Below, piece by piece: positions 16,298 through 24,898 of a stretch of 30,472 nt of DNA (positions are counted from its first letter, which is position 1; the number at the start of each line of letters is the position of its first letter). A program made the position numbers and the translations under genes. The stretch is from Bacillota bacterium. Its GTDB lineage: Bacteria; Bacillota; Clostridia; Lachnospirales; Lachnospiraceae. The notes under the pieces are model-generated. The model did no database searches and had not been told where the DNA came from. It was given only the letters and a program-made list of their open reading frames with translations. The stretch is from the NCBI GenBank assembly GCA_023418475.1, contig JAEZZO010000047.1, positions 1 through 30,472 of the forward strand. The letters are read 5' to 3'.

Positions 16298-16987
16298 CTA
16301 GCTTTTTCTTGCATATAATATTTTGCATGGCGGGAAGATAGACAAAGGATATCGATCAATGTATTCAATCATAAACCCGGAATTCTCAAGAACATTCTGA
16401 TAGTATTTTATGTGTGCAATGTCTAATAGAGCAAGCTTGCAGCCACTTTTAGCTACTCTTGCCATTTCTAAAAGAGCTTTCTTCCTATCTTTATTATTTT
16501 TAAGATTATGAATTGCCAGACTGGAAACAATTACATCAAAATAGTTATCTTGAAATGGTAAATATCTCATATCAGTATTAATTATCTCTATTTTACTCAG
16601 AGTGCCTTCGATCTCTGCATTCTGTATAACTGCATCATAATTGTTTCCGGATTGATCCTTGGTACTCCAGATATCAACACCATAAGATCTTCCTGAAGTA
16701 AGTGAAGCGGCAACCCCATTTAACATCAATCCCCTTCCGCAGCCGACATCAAGCACTATCTCAGATCCATTCAAACGCAGTTTTTTTATTATTTTATTCC
16801 TTATCTTATATTTACCTATCTTGCTGCTGTAAATCATGTATAATCCAAAAGCCAAACAATAAAGCCCTATGTATTTTATCCAACTGTCTGGAAAAATAAG
16901 TATGTCAATAATGATCATACCCGCGCCAATCAATAGATACAAGGTTACGATTGCTGGAGCATCCAGTCCATAATTGCCTTTTTTCAT
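16298..16987 (-). CDS. Membrane-anchored class I SAM-dependent methyltransferase
   Basis: A 229-aa protein with two N-terminal membrane segments (about 12-30 and 35-55) and a cytoplasmic class I methyltransferase domain. Motif I is VLDVGCGRG (about 79-87), followed by YGVDIW and FDVIVSSLAIHNL. The substrate is unknown; the membrane anchor hints at a lipid or small hydrophobic compound. GGAGG precedes ATG 16987. It is divergent from a TetR regulator, with two identical palindromes between them, so it is very likely the repressed target. No clear minus-strand terminator is seen downstream (16199-16297 holds only a 12-bp palindrome GGATAATTATCC). Confidence 0.87.
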   Translation of the reverse strand: MKKGNYGLDAPAIVTLYLLIGAGMIIIDILIFPDSWIKYIGLYCLAFGLYMIYSSKIGKYKIRNKIIKKLRLNGSEIVLDVGCGRGLMLNGVAASLTSGRSYGVDIWSTKDQSGNNYDAVIQNAEIEGTLSKIEIINTDMRYLPFQDNYFDVIVSSLAIHNLKNNKDRKKALLEMARVAKSGCKLALLDIAHIKYYQNVLENSGFMIEYIDRYPLSIFPPCKILYARKS

Positions 16988-17037
16988 AGTGAAACCTCCA
17001 ATGAAATATAATACTAATTCTACCTAAAATATAGTTT

Positions 17038-17112
17038 TTGACCGTTGGTCAACTTTCTATGAGCTTACTACAAATTTGACCGTTGGTCAAGTAATTAATT
17101 TTATGTTATAAT
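17038..17112. promoter_or_regulatory. Two identical TetR-type operators and the tetR promoter
   Basis: The 15-bp palindrome TTGACC-GTT-GGTCAA occurs twice, at 17038-17052 and 17076-17090, 38 bp apart, in the divergent intergenic region. The second copy overlaps the plus-strand promoter (TTGGTC 17083-17088, 18 bases, TATAAT 17107-17112). The first lies on the methyltransferase side. They are the likely binding sites of the adjacent TetR protein. Confidence 0.82.
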
Positions 17113-17171
17113 GATTGACATAAGCAAGAAAGAAAAAAGAATAAGCAATCTGAAAGATAATGGGAGGTAAA

Positions 17172-17786
17172 ATGAATAAAAAAGATTTGATACTCAATGC
17201 AATACTCGAATTGCTAAAGGAACAATCAAATGCTTCTATCAGTGATATTGCAAAAAAGGCAGGGATTGCAAAGGGTGGAATATATTATTATTTTAATTCA
17301 AAGGAAGAAATACTTAACGCACTCATCGAGCGTTCCTATAAGGAGATCATTAATCATTGTAGAAAGAAGCTTCAGGAAACGGAAGGAAATGCCTTATATA
17401 AATTTCAAACGCTATTCACAACATATTTTAGTCAGCATGTGAATAGTGAAGTAGATGCCCATCTGCATCTGGCTCAAAATGCAGAGTTACATCAAAAATC
17501 ACTGGCTAAAATATCAATAGAATTATCCAGGGATTTAACTGATATATTCGAACAAGGGATAGAAGAGGGAATTTTTTGCTGCAGTTTTCCAAGAGAATAT
17601 GCCGAAATAACTGTATCAGTATTTTCGTTCTTATTAGATCCCGGTATATTTCATTGGTCTATCGAAGAAATAAAAAATAAGTTACAGGCTTTAGCGGATC
17701 TACTAGAAAAGGGATTGCAATCACCTGATGCAAGTATGAGTTTCTTATATAAGGGAATTCTGTTCCAAACTGAAAATACAAAATAA
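17172..17786 (+). CDS. TetR-family transcriptional repressor
   Basis: A 204-aa regulator. The N-terminal TetR helix-turn-helix (about 5-50) includes SISDIAKKAGIAKGGIYYYF, followed by a helical ligand-binding domain with no specific match. I start at ATG 17172 (MNKKDLIL) because GGGAGGT lies at 17162-17168; the frame at 17160 starts inside that site. It is divergent from the methyltransferase and probably represses both genes through the palindromes at 17038 and 17076. The ligand is unknown. Confidence 0.92.
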   Translation: MNKKDLILNAILELLKEQSNASISDIAKKAGIAKGGIYYYFNSKEEILNALIERSYKEIINHCRKKLQETEGNALYKFQTLFTTYFSQHVNSEVDAHLHLAQNAELHQKSLAKISIELSRDLTDIFEQGIEEGIFCCSFPREYAEITVSVFSFLLDPGIFHWSIEEIKNKLQALADLLEKGLQSPDASMSFLYKGILFQTENTK

Positions 17787-17863
17787 TGTATTTCATGTAT
17801 ATAAATATATGATTAAAAAACAACAGCCTTTTATACATCCGTATTTCATAAGCTAAGTTTGAC

Positions 17864-18126
17864 TTGCATATCATTTTTATAAAAGGTATAATGAAATCCG
17901 GTAAGTGATTTTACTATTATTAGCAGAGATGCAAAAATATGACTGTAAGTTCTGACGAGAAAAAGAGAAATGGCTTACAAACTATTGTTCTACATGTGTA
18001 GAAGTTATACTGGTGTATACATAGAAGAAATACATTATCAGGCATCAAACAGAATTTCTTTCAAAATTCAATTAATTAATTCCCTCAATACTATTGTTAA
18101 TACTTAGCAGCCAAATGGAGGTTTAT
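17864..18126 (+). promoter_or_regulatory. uppP promoter and long structured 5' leader
   Basis: TTGCAT (17864-17869), a 17-base spacer and TATAAT (17887-17892) give a start near 17900 and a leader of about 230 bases. The leader holds a TGTAAG/CTTACA pairing (about 17945-17980) and a TTCTAC/GTAGAA hairpin (about 17988-18003). I recognise no known riboswitch. A CCTTTTATA/TATAAAAGG inverted repeat (17827-17835, 17878-17886) lies just upstream of the -10. Confidence 0.5.
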
Positions 18127-19002
18127 ATGGATCTATTACAATCAATCATCATGGGAATTGTGCAAGGAGTTGCAGAGTTCTTACCAATCAGTAGCTCCGG
18201 GCATCTGGCAATTATGAAACATATTTTAAAAATTAATACGAATACCGGACTGCTTTTTGATGTATTACTGCATTTAGGAACTCTGATTGCTATCATGATA
18301 GCTTTTTGGAAGGATATACAGGAACTAATCGTAGAAGGCTTCAAACTGCTCGGAGATTTCTTCTTGAATTTAGGAAAGCTGATAAAATATTGTTTTACAA
18401 GAAAACAGGTAGAGTTTAAGAATATTGTATCTACCCCATACCGGAGATTTGTTATGCTCATTATTGTATCCTCTATTCCAACCGGCATTATCGGATTTAC
18501 CTTTAACGATGCAATTGAACAGATGGGAGAAACTTTGTTAATACCAGGATTATGCCTGATCTTAACAGGTGTTCTTCTTCTGATAGCGGATAATGCAGCG
18601 AATGGGAAAAAAACAGAAAGAACAGCTACTTATAAGGATGCAGGAATTGTTGGCTTAGCGCAGGGCTTTGCGACACTTCCGGGATTGTCAAGATCTGGAA
18701 CAACGATTACTGCATGCCTATTAATGGGGTTTGATAAAAGCTTTGCTGTGAAATATTCCTTTATTATGTCCATTCCGGCAGTACTTGGAGCTGCACTAAA
18801 GCAAGCTATGGATTTCACAATGGATTCTGTTACTCAGAATGAACTGCTGAACTATCTGATCGGAACAATTGTTGCAGGATTGGTAGGGTATATCTGTATA
18901 AAAACGATGCTAGTCATTGTAAGAGGTAAAAAATTTAAGTTTTTTGCTTATTATTGTTTCCTAATCGGCTTAACCGCTGTAATTGGTTATTTTGTAATAT
19001 GA
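18127..19002 (+). CDS. uppP: Undecaprenyl-diphosphatase
   Basis: A 291-aa integral membrane phosphatase that recycles undecaprenyl diphosphate to the monophosphate carrier for peptidoglycan and other envelope glycans; extra copies confer bacitracin resistance. The two family signatures are present: EFLPISSSGHL (about 17-27) and LPGLSRSGTT (about 182-191). Several membrane helices are evident. I start at ATG 18127 (MDLLQSII) with TGGAGGT upstream; a frame from 18094 adds 11 non-conserved residues. The ftsK gene starts 18 bases after its stop, so the two are probably co-transcribed. Confidence 0.96.
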   Translation: MDLLQSIIMGIVQGVAEFLPISSSGHLAIMKHILKINTNTGLLFDVLLHLGTLIAIMIAFWKDIQELIVEGFKLLGDFFLNLGKLIKYCFTRKQVEFKNIVSTPYRRFVMLIIVSSIPTGIIGFTFNDAIEQMGETLLIPGLCLILTGVLLLIADNAANGKKTERTATYKDAGIVGLAQGFATLPGLSRSGTTITACLLMGFDKSFAVKYSFIMSIPAVLGAALKQAMDFTMDSVTQNELLNYLIGTIVAGLVGYICIKTMLVIVRGKKFKFFAYYCFLIGLTAVIGYFVI

Positions 19003-19020
19003 GGGAGGATCTAAGGAGTA

Positions 19021-21846
19021 ATGGCCCCAAGTGAAAAAAAGAAAAAAACGACAAATACAAAAAAGAGAAAAAGTAGTTCTGCCAGAAACAGTAATGTTAA
19101 GGAAAATGGAGCTATACAGGATGATATTATACTGATTATTGTATTGGCGATTTCCATATTATTGTTTTTAAGTAATATTCATTTATGTGGCAAGGTAGGT
19201 GAAGTGATCAGTGATATCGCATTTGGTCTTGTTGGTACATTGGCATATCTTTTACCTCTTATTCTTTTTTTCCTTGCAGCTTTCTACCTGTCTAATCTGG
19301 GTAATAAAAAAGCGATTAAGAAGATGATCAGCGCCATAGTATTTTTCCTGGCTCTGGCTGCACTCATACATATTATTACATATCCGGATGTGAAGGTGAA
19401 TCCTCTTGATTTCTATACAAATTGTGCAGAAAACAGAAATGGTGGTGGATTCTTTGGCGGAATAGCAGCGATGTCTATTTGTCGCCTGTTTGACAGAGTG
19501 GCGACATTTATCATACTGATTGCTGCTATGTTGATTTCTGTTATAGTCATATCAGGCAAAGCATTTTTAACGTATCTGGCAGCACAGAGTAAAAATTCTC
19601 TGGAAGAGAGGCGGGAATACCAGAAGATTAGAAGAGAGGAGCAGGAAAAAGCAGCCTCTGAGATGAAAAATGGTAATTCTGACAGAAGACCGGCTAAGAC
19701 GTTCGTCATTAAGGAAACTGCACCTTCTTCTTTAAAAGATACACAGGAAGTTAAGAAAGAGCAGGAGAAAAAAGAAAAAGGAGCAGAACATAGAAAAAGC
19801 AGAGCGGAGAAGCAAAATGATAAGAGGAAAGACAAAGCGAGGGAGGAAGAACTTCCTGTGCTTAATTTTCATAACCTTTTTGACGAAACACCTGCAGCAG
19901 TGCCCACTTATGAAGAGGAATTGCGCTTGAAATTTGGCAATAGTACCATACAGGAAACACTCAATCCTTCTTTCCAGGATAATATTACAGGAGAAACCTT
20001 TGAAACAGTACAAGCCGATAGTGTGACAGAAAGCGGCGGAGCGAAAGAAGATTACGAAGCGATACTTAACAAGGAAGGAATACAGGAAGAGAATGTAAGA
20101 AAAGAGGCAGAAGACTCACAGGAGGTTGATGCAGCGAAAGAGATCAATGCAGCGGATGAACAAATAACTACTTTTGCAGGTTATACTACTTCTGTAGCAA
20201 GTAATCATGGAACGGATGTATTTGAGCCGGAGACAGCTTCCGCCGAGAACAGAGACTATTCAGAAATGCAGCCTCCAAATAAGATGACTAAGTCCGCTAA
20301 AACCGCAGTGAAGGCCCAGGAAGGAAGTTCTACAGGAGTAGAAGAACTAGGAATTTCTCAGGTAACAAAGCAAAAAGCCTATATCTTTCCGCCTATTAAT
20401 CTGCTTGCTGCGCCAAAGCCAAAGATTGCAAAGGGAAATTCTCCCGAAAATGATTTAAAGAATACTGCCATGAAGCTGCAGAGTACACTTGACAGCTTTG
20501 GTGTGCATGTAACCATCACAAATGTCAGTGTAGGTCCGGCTGTTACCAGATATGAACTCCAACCGGAACAGGGTGTTAAGGTCAGTAGAATAACAAGTCT
20601 TGCAGATGATATAAAGTTAAATCTTGCTGCCGCGGATATTAGAATCGAAGCACCTATTCCGGGAAAGGCGGCGGTAGGTATTGAAGTACCGAATAAAGAA
20701 AATTCTATGGTGGCTTTTCGTGAAATGATAGAAAGCAGGGAATTTTCCAATCATTCTTCCAGCCTTGCATTTGCAGTCGGAAAGGATATCGGCGGACAGA
20801 CAATAATTACAGATATCGCAAAGATGCCTCACTTACTCATCGCAGGTGCTACCGGTTCGGGTAAATCTGTATGTATTAATACATTAATAATGAGTATATT
20901 ATATAAATCAAAGCCTTCGGATGTAAGAATGATTATGGTAGATCCTAAGGTGGTAGAATTAAATGTTTATAATGGTATTCCACATCTTTTGATTCCAGTG
21001 GTGACCGATCCGAAGAAAGCATCGGCTGCACTTAACTGGGCGGTAATGGAAATGACTGACCGGTATAAAAAGTTTGCCGATGTCGGTGCCAGGGATTTAA
21101 AGGGATATAATGAAAAGGTTGCTTCTGTGGAGCATTTAGGAGATGAGGGCATTCAAAAGCTTCCGCAGATTATCATTATCATCGATGAGCTGGCAGATCT
21201 TATGATGGTTGCTCCCGGTGAAGTGGAAGATGCAATCTGTCGTCTTGCCCAGCTAGCCAGAGCGGCAGGTATTCATTTAGTAATTGCTACGCAGCGACCG
21301 TCTGTAAATGTTATTACCGGTCTGATTAAGGCTAATATTCCGTCAAGAATTGCCTTTGCTGTTTCCTCTGCGATTGATTCAAGAACAGTTATCGATGGTT
21401 CTGGTGCGGAAAAATTACTTGGCAAAGGAGATATGCTATTCTTCCCCTCCGGATATCCAAAGCCGGTCAGAATTCAAGGTGCATTTATCAGCGATAAAGA
21501 GGTAAGTTCTGTTGTTGATTTCCTGAAGGAACACAATAATGAAGCCGTCTACAGTGATGATATACACGAAAAGATTAATAATGCAAAACAGGGAGAGGCT
21601 TCATCACCGGGAGGCCAAGGTGATAGCAGGGATGATTACTTCGCCGAGGCGGGGAAGTTTATTATTGAGAAGGACAAGGCATCCATCGGTATGCTGCAAA
21701 GAGTATATAAAATCGGATTTAATCGTGCAGCCAGAATTATGGATCAGCTGGCAGAGGCAGGTGTTGTCGGACCGGAAGAAGGTACGAAGCCTAGAAAAAT
21801 ATTGATGTCAGAGGAAGAATTTGAGCAGTATCTGGAAGAGTATTAA
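19021..21846 (+). CDS. ftsK/spoIIIE: DNA translocase FtsK/SpoIIIE
   Basis: A 941-aa septal DNA pump that moves chromosome DNA through the closing division or sporulation septum. It has a basic N-terminus, several membrane helices (about 35-185), a long charged low-complexity linker (about 195-440), the alpha/beta motor with Walker A GATGSGKS (608-615) and Walker B IIIIDELADLM (about 721), and a C-terminal gamma winged helix (from about 870) for oriented sequence recognition. GGAGG lies 12 bases before ATG 19021, with AAGGAG closer in. tepA-ylzJ is nearby but separated by the methyltransferase/TetR pair and uppP. Whether this copy acts in division, sporulation or both cannot be told from the window. 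Confidence 0.95.
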   Translation: MAPSEKKKKTTNTKKRKSSSARNSNVKENGAIQDDIILIIVLAISILLFLSNIHLCGKVGEVISDIAFGLVGTLAYLLPLILFFLAAFYLSNLGNKKAIKKMISAIVFFLALAALIHIITYPDVKVNPLDFYTNCAENRNGGGFFGGIAAMSICRLFDRVATFIILIAAMLISVIVISGKAFLTYLAAQSKNSLEERREYQKIRREEQEKAASEMKNGNSDRRPAKTFVIKETAPSSLKDTQEVKKEQEKKEKGAEHRKSRAEKQNDKRKDKAREEELPVLNFHNLFDETPAAVPTYEEELRLKFGNSTIQETLNPSFQDNITGETFETVQADSVTESGGAKEDYEAILNKEGIQEENVRKEAEDSQEVDAAKEINAADEQITTFAGYTTSVASNHGTDVFEPETASAENRDYSEMQPPNKMTKSAKTAVKAQEGSSTGVEELGISQVTKQKAYIFPPINLLAAPKPKIAKGNSPENDLKNTAMKLQSTLDSFGVHVTITNVSVGPAVTRYELQPEQGVKVSRITSLADDIKLNLAAADIRIEAPIPGKAAVGIEVPNKENSMVAFREMIESREFSNHSSSLAFAVGKDIGGQTIITDIAKMPHLLIAGATGSGKSVCINTLIMSILYKSKPSDVRMIMVDPKVVELNVYNGIPHLLIPVVTDPKKASAALNWAVMEMTDRYKKFADVGARDLKGYNEKVASVEHLGDEGIQKLPQIIIIIDELADLMMVAPGEVEDAICRLAQLARAAGIHLVIATQRPSVNVITGLIKANIPSRIAFAVSSAIDSRTVIDGSGAEKLLGKGDMLFFPSGYPKPVRIQGAFISDKEVSSVVDFLKEHNNEAVYSDDIHEKINNAKQGEASSPGGQGDSRDDYFAEAGKFIIEKDKASIGMLQRVYKIGFNRAARIMDQLAEAGVVGPEEGTKPRKILMSEEEFEQYLEEY

Positions 21847-21915
21847 TGAAGCTACTGGCACATGATTAAAATGAAACTGGGATAAAAATTATTAACGAAT
21901 TAAAGGAATTAATTT

Positions 21916-22818
21916 ATGACAGGCATATTAGTAGTAAATGAATTTTTATTTTCTGATAAGTTTAAGCAAATTCATAATTGGCTGCTGGAGGCAGCAAAAA
22001 AGCATGGAATTCAAATGCAGCTGAGGACGAATTCACAGATTCTGATTGATATTTCTTCCGGGAAGAAGGTGAGAGAGGTGGATTTTATCCTCTTCTGGGA
22101 CAAAGATATCAAACTTGCTTATTACTTGGAACAATTAGGATATCCTGTATTTAATTCTTCGAAAGCAATTGAGACATGTGATGACAAATCATTAACTTAT
22201 CTTACGCTGATGAAGAATGAGTATCCAATGCCGAGAACCATCATAGCACCGAAAACCTTTGAAAATATAGGATACACGAATTATCTTTTTTTAGCGCAGA
22301 TTGCAGATCGACTGGGATTTCCGATGGTAGTTAAAGAAAGCTTTGGCTCCTTTGGTCAACAGGTGTATCTTGTCCAAAACAAGGAGGAATTATATCAATT
22401 AATAAAGGAGCTTGGTACAAAACCTGTGTTGTTTCAGGAGTTTATCAAATCCAGTTTTGGAAGAGATATACGACTGCAGGTAGTAGGAAAACAAGTGGTG
22501 GCCAGTATGCTGCGATATTCAGAGAATGGTGATTTTCGCGCCAACCTTACCATAGGTGGTAAAATGAAGCAATATGAACCCAACCTAAGGCAGAAAGAAT
22601 TGGCAATTCAATGCTGTGAATGTGTTGGTCTTGATTTTGCCGGAGTTGATCTGTTATTTGGTGAAAATGAGGAACCTATTGTGTGTGAAATTAATTCAAA
22701 CGCTCATTTTAAAAATATCTTTGATTGCACCGGTGTAAATGTGGCTGATTCTATAATGGATTATATCATTCAAAAACTAGATCATGACAACTGCTCAGGT
22801 ATTATGGAAAAAATCTGA
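21916..22818 (+). CDS. RimK-like ATP-grasp ligase, first of a tandem pair
   Basis: A 300-aa ATP-grasp enzyme related to RimK (COG0189), predicted to join a carboxylate to an amine using ATP; the substrate is unknown. It shows the ATP-binding strands FPMVVKESFGSFGQQV (about 136-151), QEFIKSSFGRDIRLQVVG, RANLTIGG, and a metal-binding end CEINSNAHFKN with the usual E-x-N. AAAGGA precedes the ATG. It lies 69 bases after ftsK and 36 bases before a second ATP-grasp gene, so an operon is likely. No substrate peptide gene or transporter is next to it. Confidence 0.88.
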   Translation: MTGILVVNEFLFSDKFKQIHNWLLEAAKKHGIQMQLRTNSQILIDISSGKKVREVDFILFWDKDIKLAYYLEQLGYPVFNSSKAIETCDDKSLTYLTLMKNEYPMPRTIIAPKTFENIGYTNYLFLAQIADRLGFPMVVKESFGSFGQQVYLVQNKEELYQLIKELGTKPVLFQEFIKSSFGRDIRLQVVGKQVVASMLRYSENGDFRANLTIGGKMKQYEPNLRQKELAIQCCECVGLDFAGVDLLFGENEEPIVCEINSNAHFKNIFDCTGVNVADSIMDYIIQKLDHDNCSGIMEKI

Positions 22819-22854
22819 TTTGATCGGCTATGAGGAAAGGAATGGTTATTATTT

Positions 22855-23766
22855 ATGGAAGCATGGCTGATTTATTATCGTGTACAAGCGGAATATAACA
22901 GGCAATATATTAAGTTTTACCAGGAGGAAGGAACAAAACTTGGAATTCAGGTCAAGTTGCTTCTTATGGAAGATTTGGAATTTGGTGTTCAAAATAATGT
23001 GTGGTTTATCAGATATCAAAACCAGCAAATTAAATATCCCGATTTTGCTGTTTGCAGGGCAATCTATCCTTTATTAAACCGACAGCTGGAATACCTGGGG
23101 ATACGAGTTTTTAATAACTCCTTTGTTGCAGAAATCTGTAATGATAAAGCAAGAACCTTCCAGTATCTAGCCAAAACGGGAATTAAGATGGTGGATACCG
23201 GTTTTTACCGTAATAACCAGATCGGCACAATATTAGCAAAGACCCAAAAACCGAGTGTAATTAAAGCAGTTGACGGACATGGCGGAAGTCAGGTATTCTT
23301 ATACGATACGGATAAGAAGGTAAAGGTAGCTTCCATACATCAAATAGGAGAAGCGAATTCAAAGGAGCAGAATATAATAAAAGGTATAGGAAGCTCAGAT
23401 ATCATAATACAGCCGTTGGTCGGGAAGAAACATCAGGATTTGAGGGTATACGTTATCGGAGAAAAGATCATAGCCTCCGTTTTGCGAACGGCTAGAGAAG
23501 GTTTTAAAGCTAATTTTTCTCTGGGCGGAGAAGTATGTCTATATGAGCTATCCGATCGTGAAAAAGTGATTGTGAATAAAATCATTGAACAATTTGAATT
23601 TGGACTGGTCGGAATTGATTTTATAATAGGAGAGGAAGGAGAATTGATTTTTAATGAAATAGAGGATGTGGTTGGAGCTAGAATGCTATATCATTGTTCC
23701 AATATCAATATTGTGAGAAAATATTTAGAATTCATAATAGAAACAATTACATCTAAGAAGATATAA
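22855..23766 (+). CDS. RimK-like ATP-grasp ligase, second of a tandem pair
   Basis: A 303-aa diverged paralogue of the gene before it. Shared points are ICNDKARTFQYL (matching TCDDKSLTYLTL in the first), KPSVIKAVDGHGGSQV, QPLVGKKHQDLRVYVIG, KANFSLGG and the Mg-binding end FNEIEDVVGARML. Here the last ligand position reads E-I-E rather than E-I-N, so metal binding or specificity may differ. The substrate is unknown. The ribosome binding site is weak (AAGGA about 15 bases before ATG 22855), suggesting coupling to the upstream gene. A terminator follows at 23784. Confidence 0.86.
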   Translation: MEAWLIYYRVQAEYNRQYIKFYQEEGTKLGIQVKLLLMEDLEFGVQNNVWFIRYQNQQIKYPDFAVCRAIYPLLNRQLEYLGIRVFNNSFVAEICNDKARTFQYLAKTGIKMVDTGFYRNNQIGTILAKTQKPSVIKAVDGHGGSQVFLYDTDKKVKVASIHQIGEANSKEQNIIKGIGSSDIIIQPLVGKKHQDLRVYVIGEKIIASVLRTAREGFKANFSLGGEVCLYELSDREKVIVNKIIEQFEFGLVGIDFIIGEEGELIFNEIEDVVGARMLYHCSNINIVRKYLEFIIETITSKKI

Positions 23767-23783
23767 GAAGAGCACTAGCCGAT

Positions 23784-23823
23784 ATGCATCCATAACGGTA
23801 TATCATGTTATGTGATGCATTTT
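23784..23823. terminator. Bidirectional terminator between ATP-grasp and HAD genes
   Basis: ATGCATC-CATAAC (23784-23796) pairs with GTTATG-t-GATGCAT (23807-23820): a 13-bp stem with one bulge and a short U-stretch after it. It sits between convergent genes. Confidence 0.72.
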
Positions 23824-23872
23824 ATATATAAGAATGAGTATCTGTAAAATTTAGGAATTTGACTATAATCCG

Positions 23873-24517
23873 TTAGATCAGGGTCAGCAACTCTCTTGGT
23901 GTATCAATTAGATAATCAGCACCTTCAGAACGCAATACCTCGCGGCAACGAAATCCCCAGGTTACTCCAATACAGGGAATACCTGCATTTTTAGCTGTTC
24001 TGATATCCGTTTCTGAATCACCTACCAGAATGGTATGCAAAAGATCAGAACCTAATTCCCTGACTGCGGTGAAAATACTGTCAGGAGCGGGCTTGCGTCT
24101 GATTTCTGAGGTCTCGCCGATTGCTACGGGCACAAGATTACCGAAATATGTATTAGCAAGTTCTTTAACAGCTGAATCAAATTTATTTGATACAATTGCA
24201 ATCTTATAATTAAACCGGTTCATATCCAGTAAGAGTTCCATGATACCATTATAAGGTCTTGTCTTATTTTGCATGTTATGTTTATAATGCTCTTTAAATT
24301 CGTCCAGAATGATAGTGACTTCATCCTCGCTGCAGCTTTCGGGAACAGATAAACGGACCAGATTTCTGACACCATTTCCTACAAAACGCCTTACCTCTTC
24401 AAGACTCCTCGCAGCATAGCCCTTTCGGATAAGAATTTCATTAAGACTATCCCGAAGATCATCCAATGTATTTAATAAAGTACCATCAAGATCAAAAATT
24501 ACAGTATTATATTTCAA
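23873..24517 (-). CDS. HAD-family phosphatase, Gph/PpaX-like
   Basis: A 214-aa HAD hydrolase resembling phosphoglycolate phosphatase or pyrophosphatase PpaX. Motif I is FDLDGTLLNT, motif II IVSNK, motif III lysine in RRKPAPD and motif IV GDSETDIRTAKNAG; the cap is the helical C1 type. I start at TTG 24517 (MKYNTVIFDLDGT): the ATG at 24526 directly abuts the AGGAGG site (24527-24532) with no spacing, whereas the TTG has 9 bases. The physiological substrate is not predictable. Confidence 0.88.
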   Translation of the reverse strand: MKYNTVIFDLDGTLLNTLDDLRDSLNEILIRKGYAARSLEEVRRFVGNGVRNLVRLSVPESCSEDEVTIILDEFKEHYKHNMQNKTRPYNGIMELLLDMNRFNYKIAIVSNKFDSAVKELANTYFGNLVPVAIGETSEIRRKPAPDSIFTAVRELGSDLLHTILVGDSETDIRTAKNAGIPCIGVTWGFRCREVLRSEGADYLIDTPRELLTLI

Positions 24518-24771
24518 TAAAGTCATCCTCCTGTCTTGTAAAATTAATTACCTAATGAAACAAAGCTGTCTAATGCAGTACAATGTTAAGTACATTAATT
24601 TTAAGATATATAATAATTACTTTCGCTGGTGAATAAGATTTATTATAAACTAGTTCTTACGATTAAAATTAAATATAGAATGAATCAATACTAATAGACA
24701 GTATATACTCATTCCATTTGAGAAAGCAAGAAGTTTTTTACAGGTTTCCGTATGAATTTGTGTTTTTATCC

Positions 24772-24801
24772 TTGAAATACGGGATTAGAGTCCTGTATAA
24801 T
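24772..24801 (+). promoter_or_regulatory. fhs promoter
   Basis: TTGAAA (24772-24777), an 18-base spacer, TATAAT (24796-24801). The leader is about 90 bases. I looked for a ZTP (pfl) riboswitch, common before fhs, and did not find its conserved core. The stretch 24540-24771 is AT-rich with no recognisable feature. Confidence 0.72.
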
Positions 24802-24898
24802 AGAGTATGTTCAAATTGAAAGTGATGCCTAATTCAATCTCCTTGGAGTGCGGATTATCCATTCTAATATATAGTATAGCGAAAGGCAGGGTATACGA

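Noticed and set aside
19413..20013. Long minus-strand frames inside ftsK
   Set aside because: Shadows of the low-complexity Lys/Glu linker, giving Phe/Ser/Cys-rich nonsense; no start signals.
24802..24898. ZTP (pfl) riboswitch before fhs
   Set aside because: The leader is only about 90 bases and lacks the conserved pfl core; no terminator or anti-terminator pair is seen.
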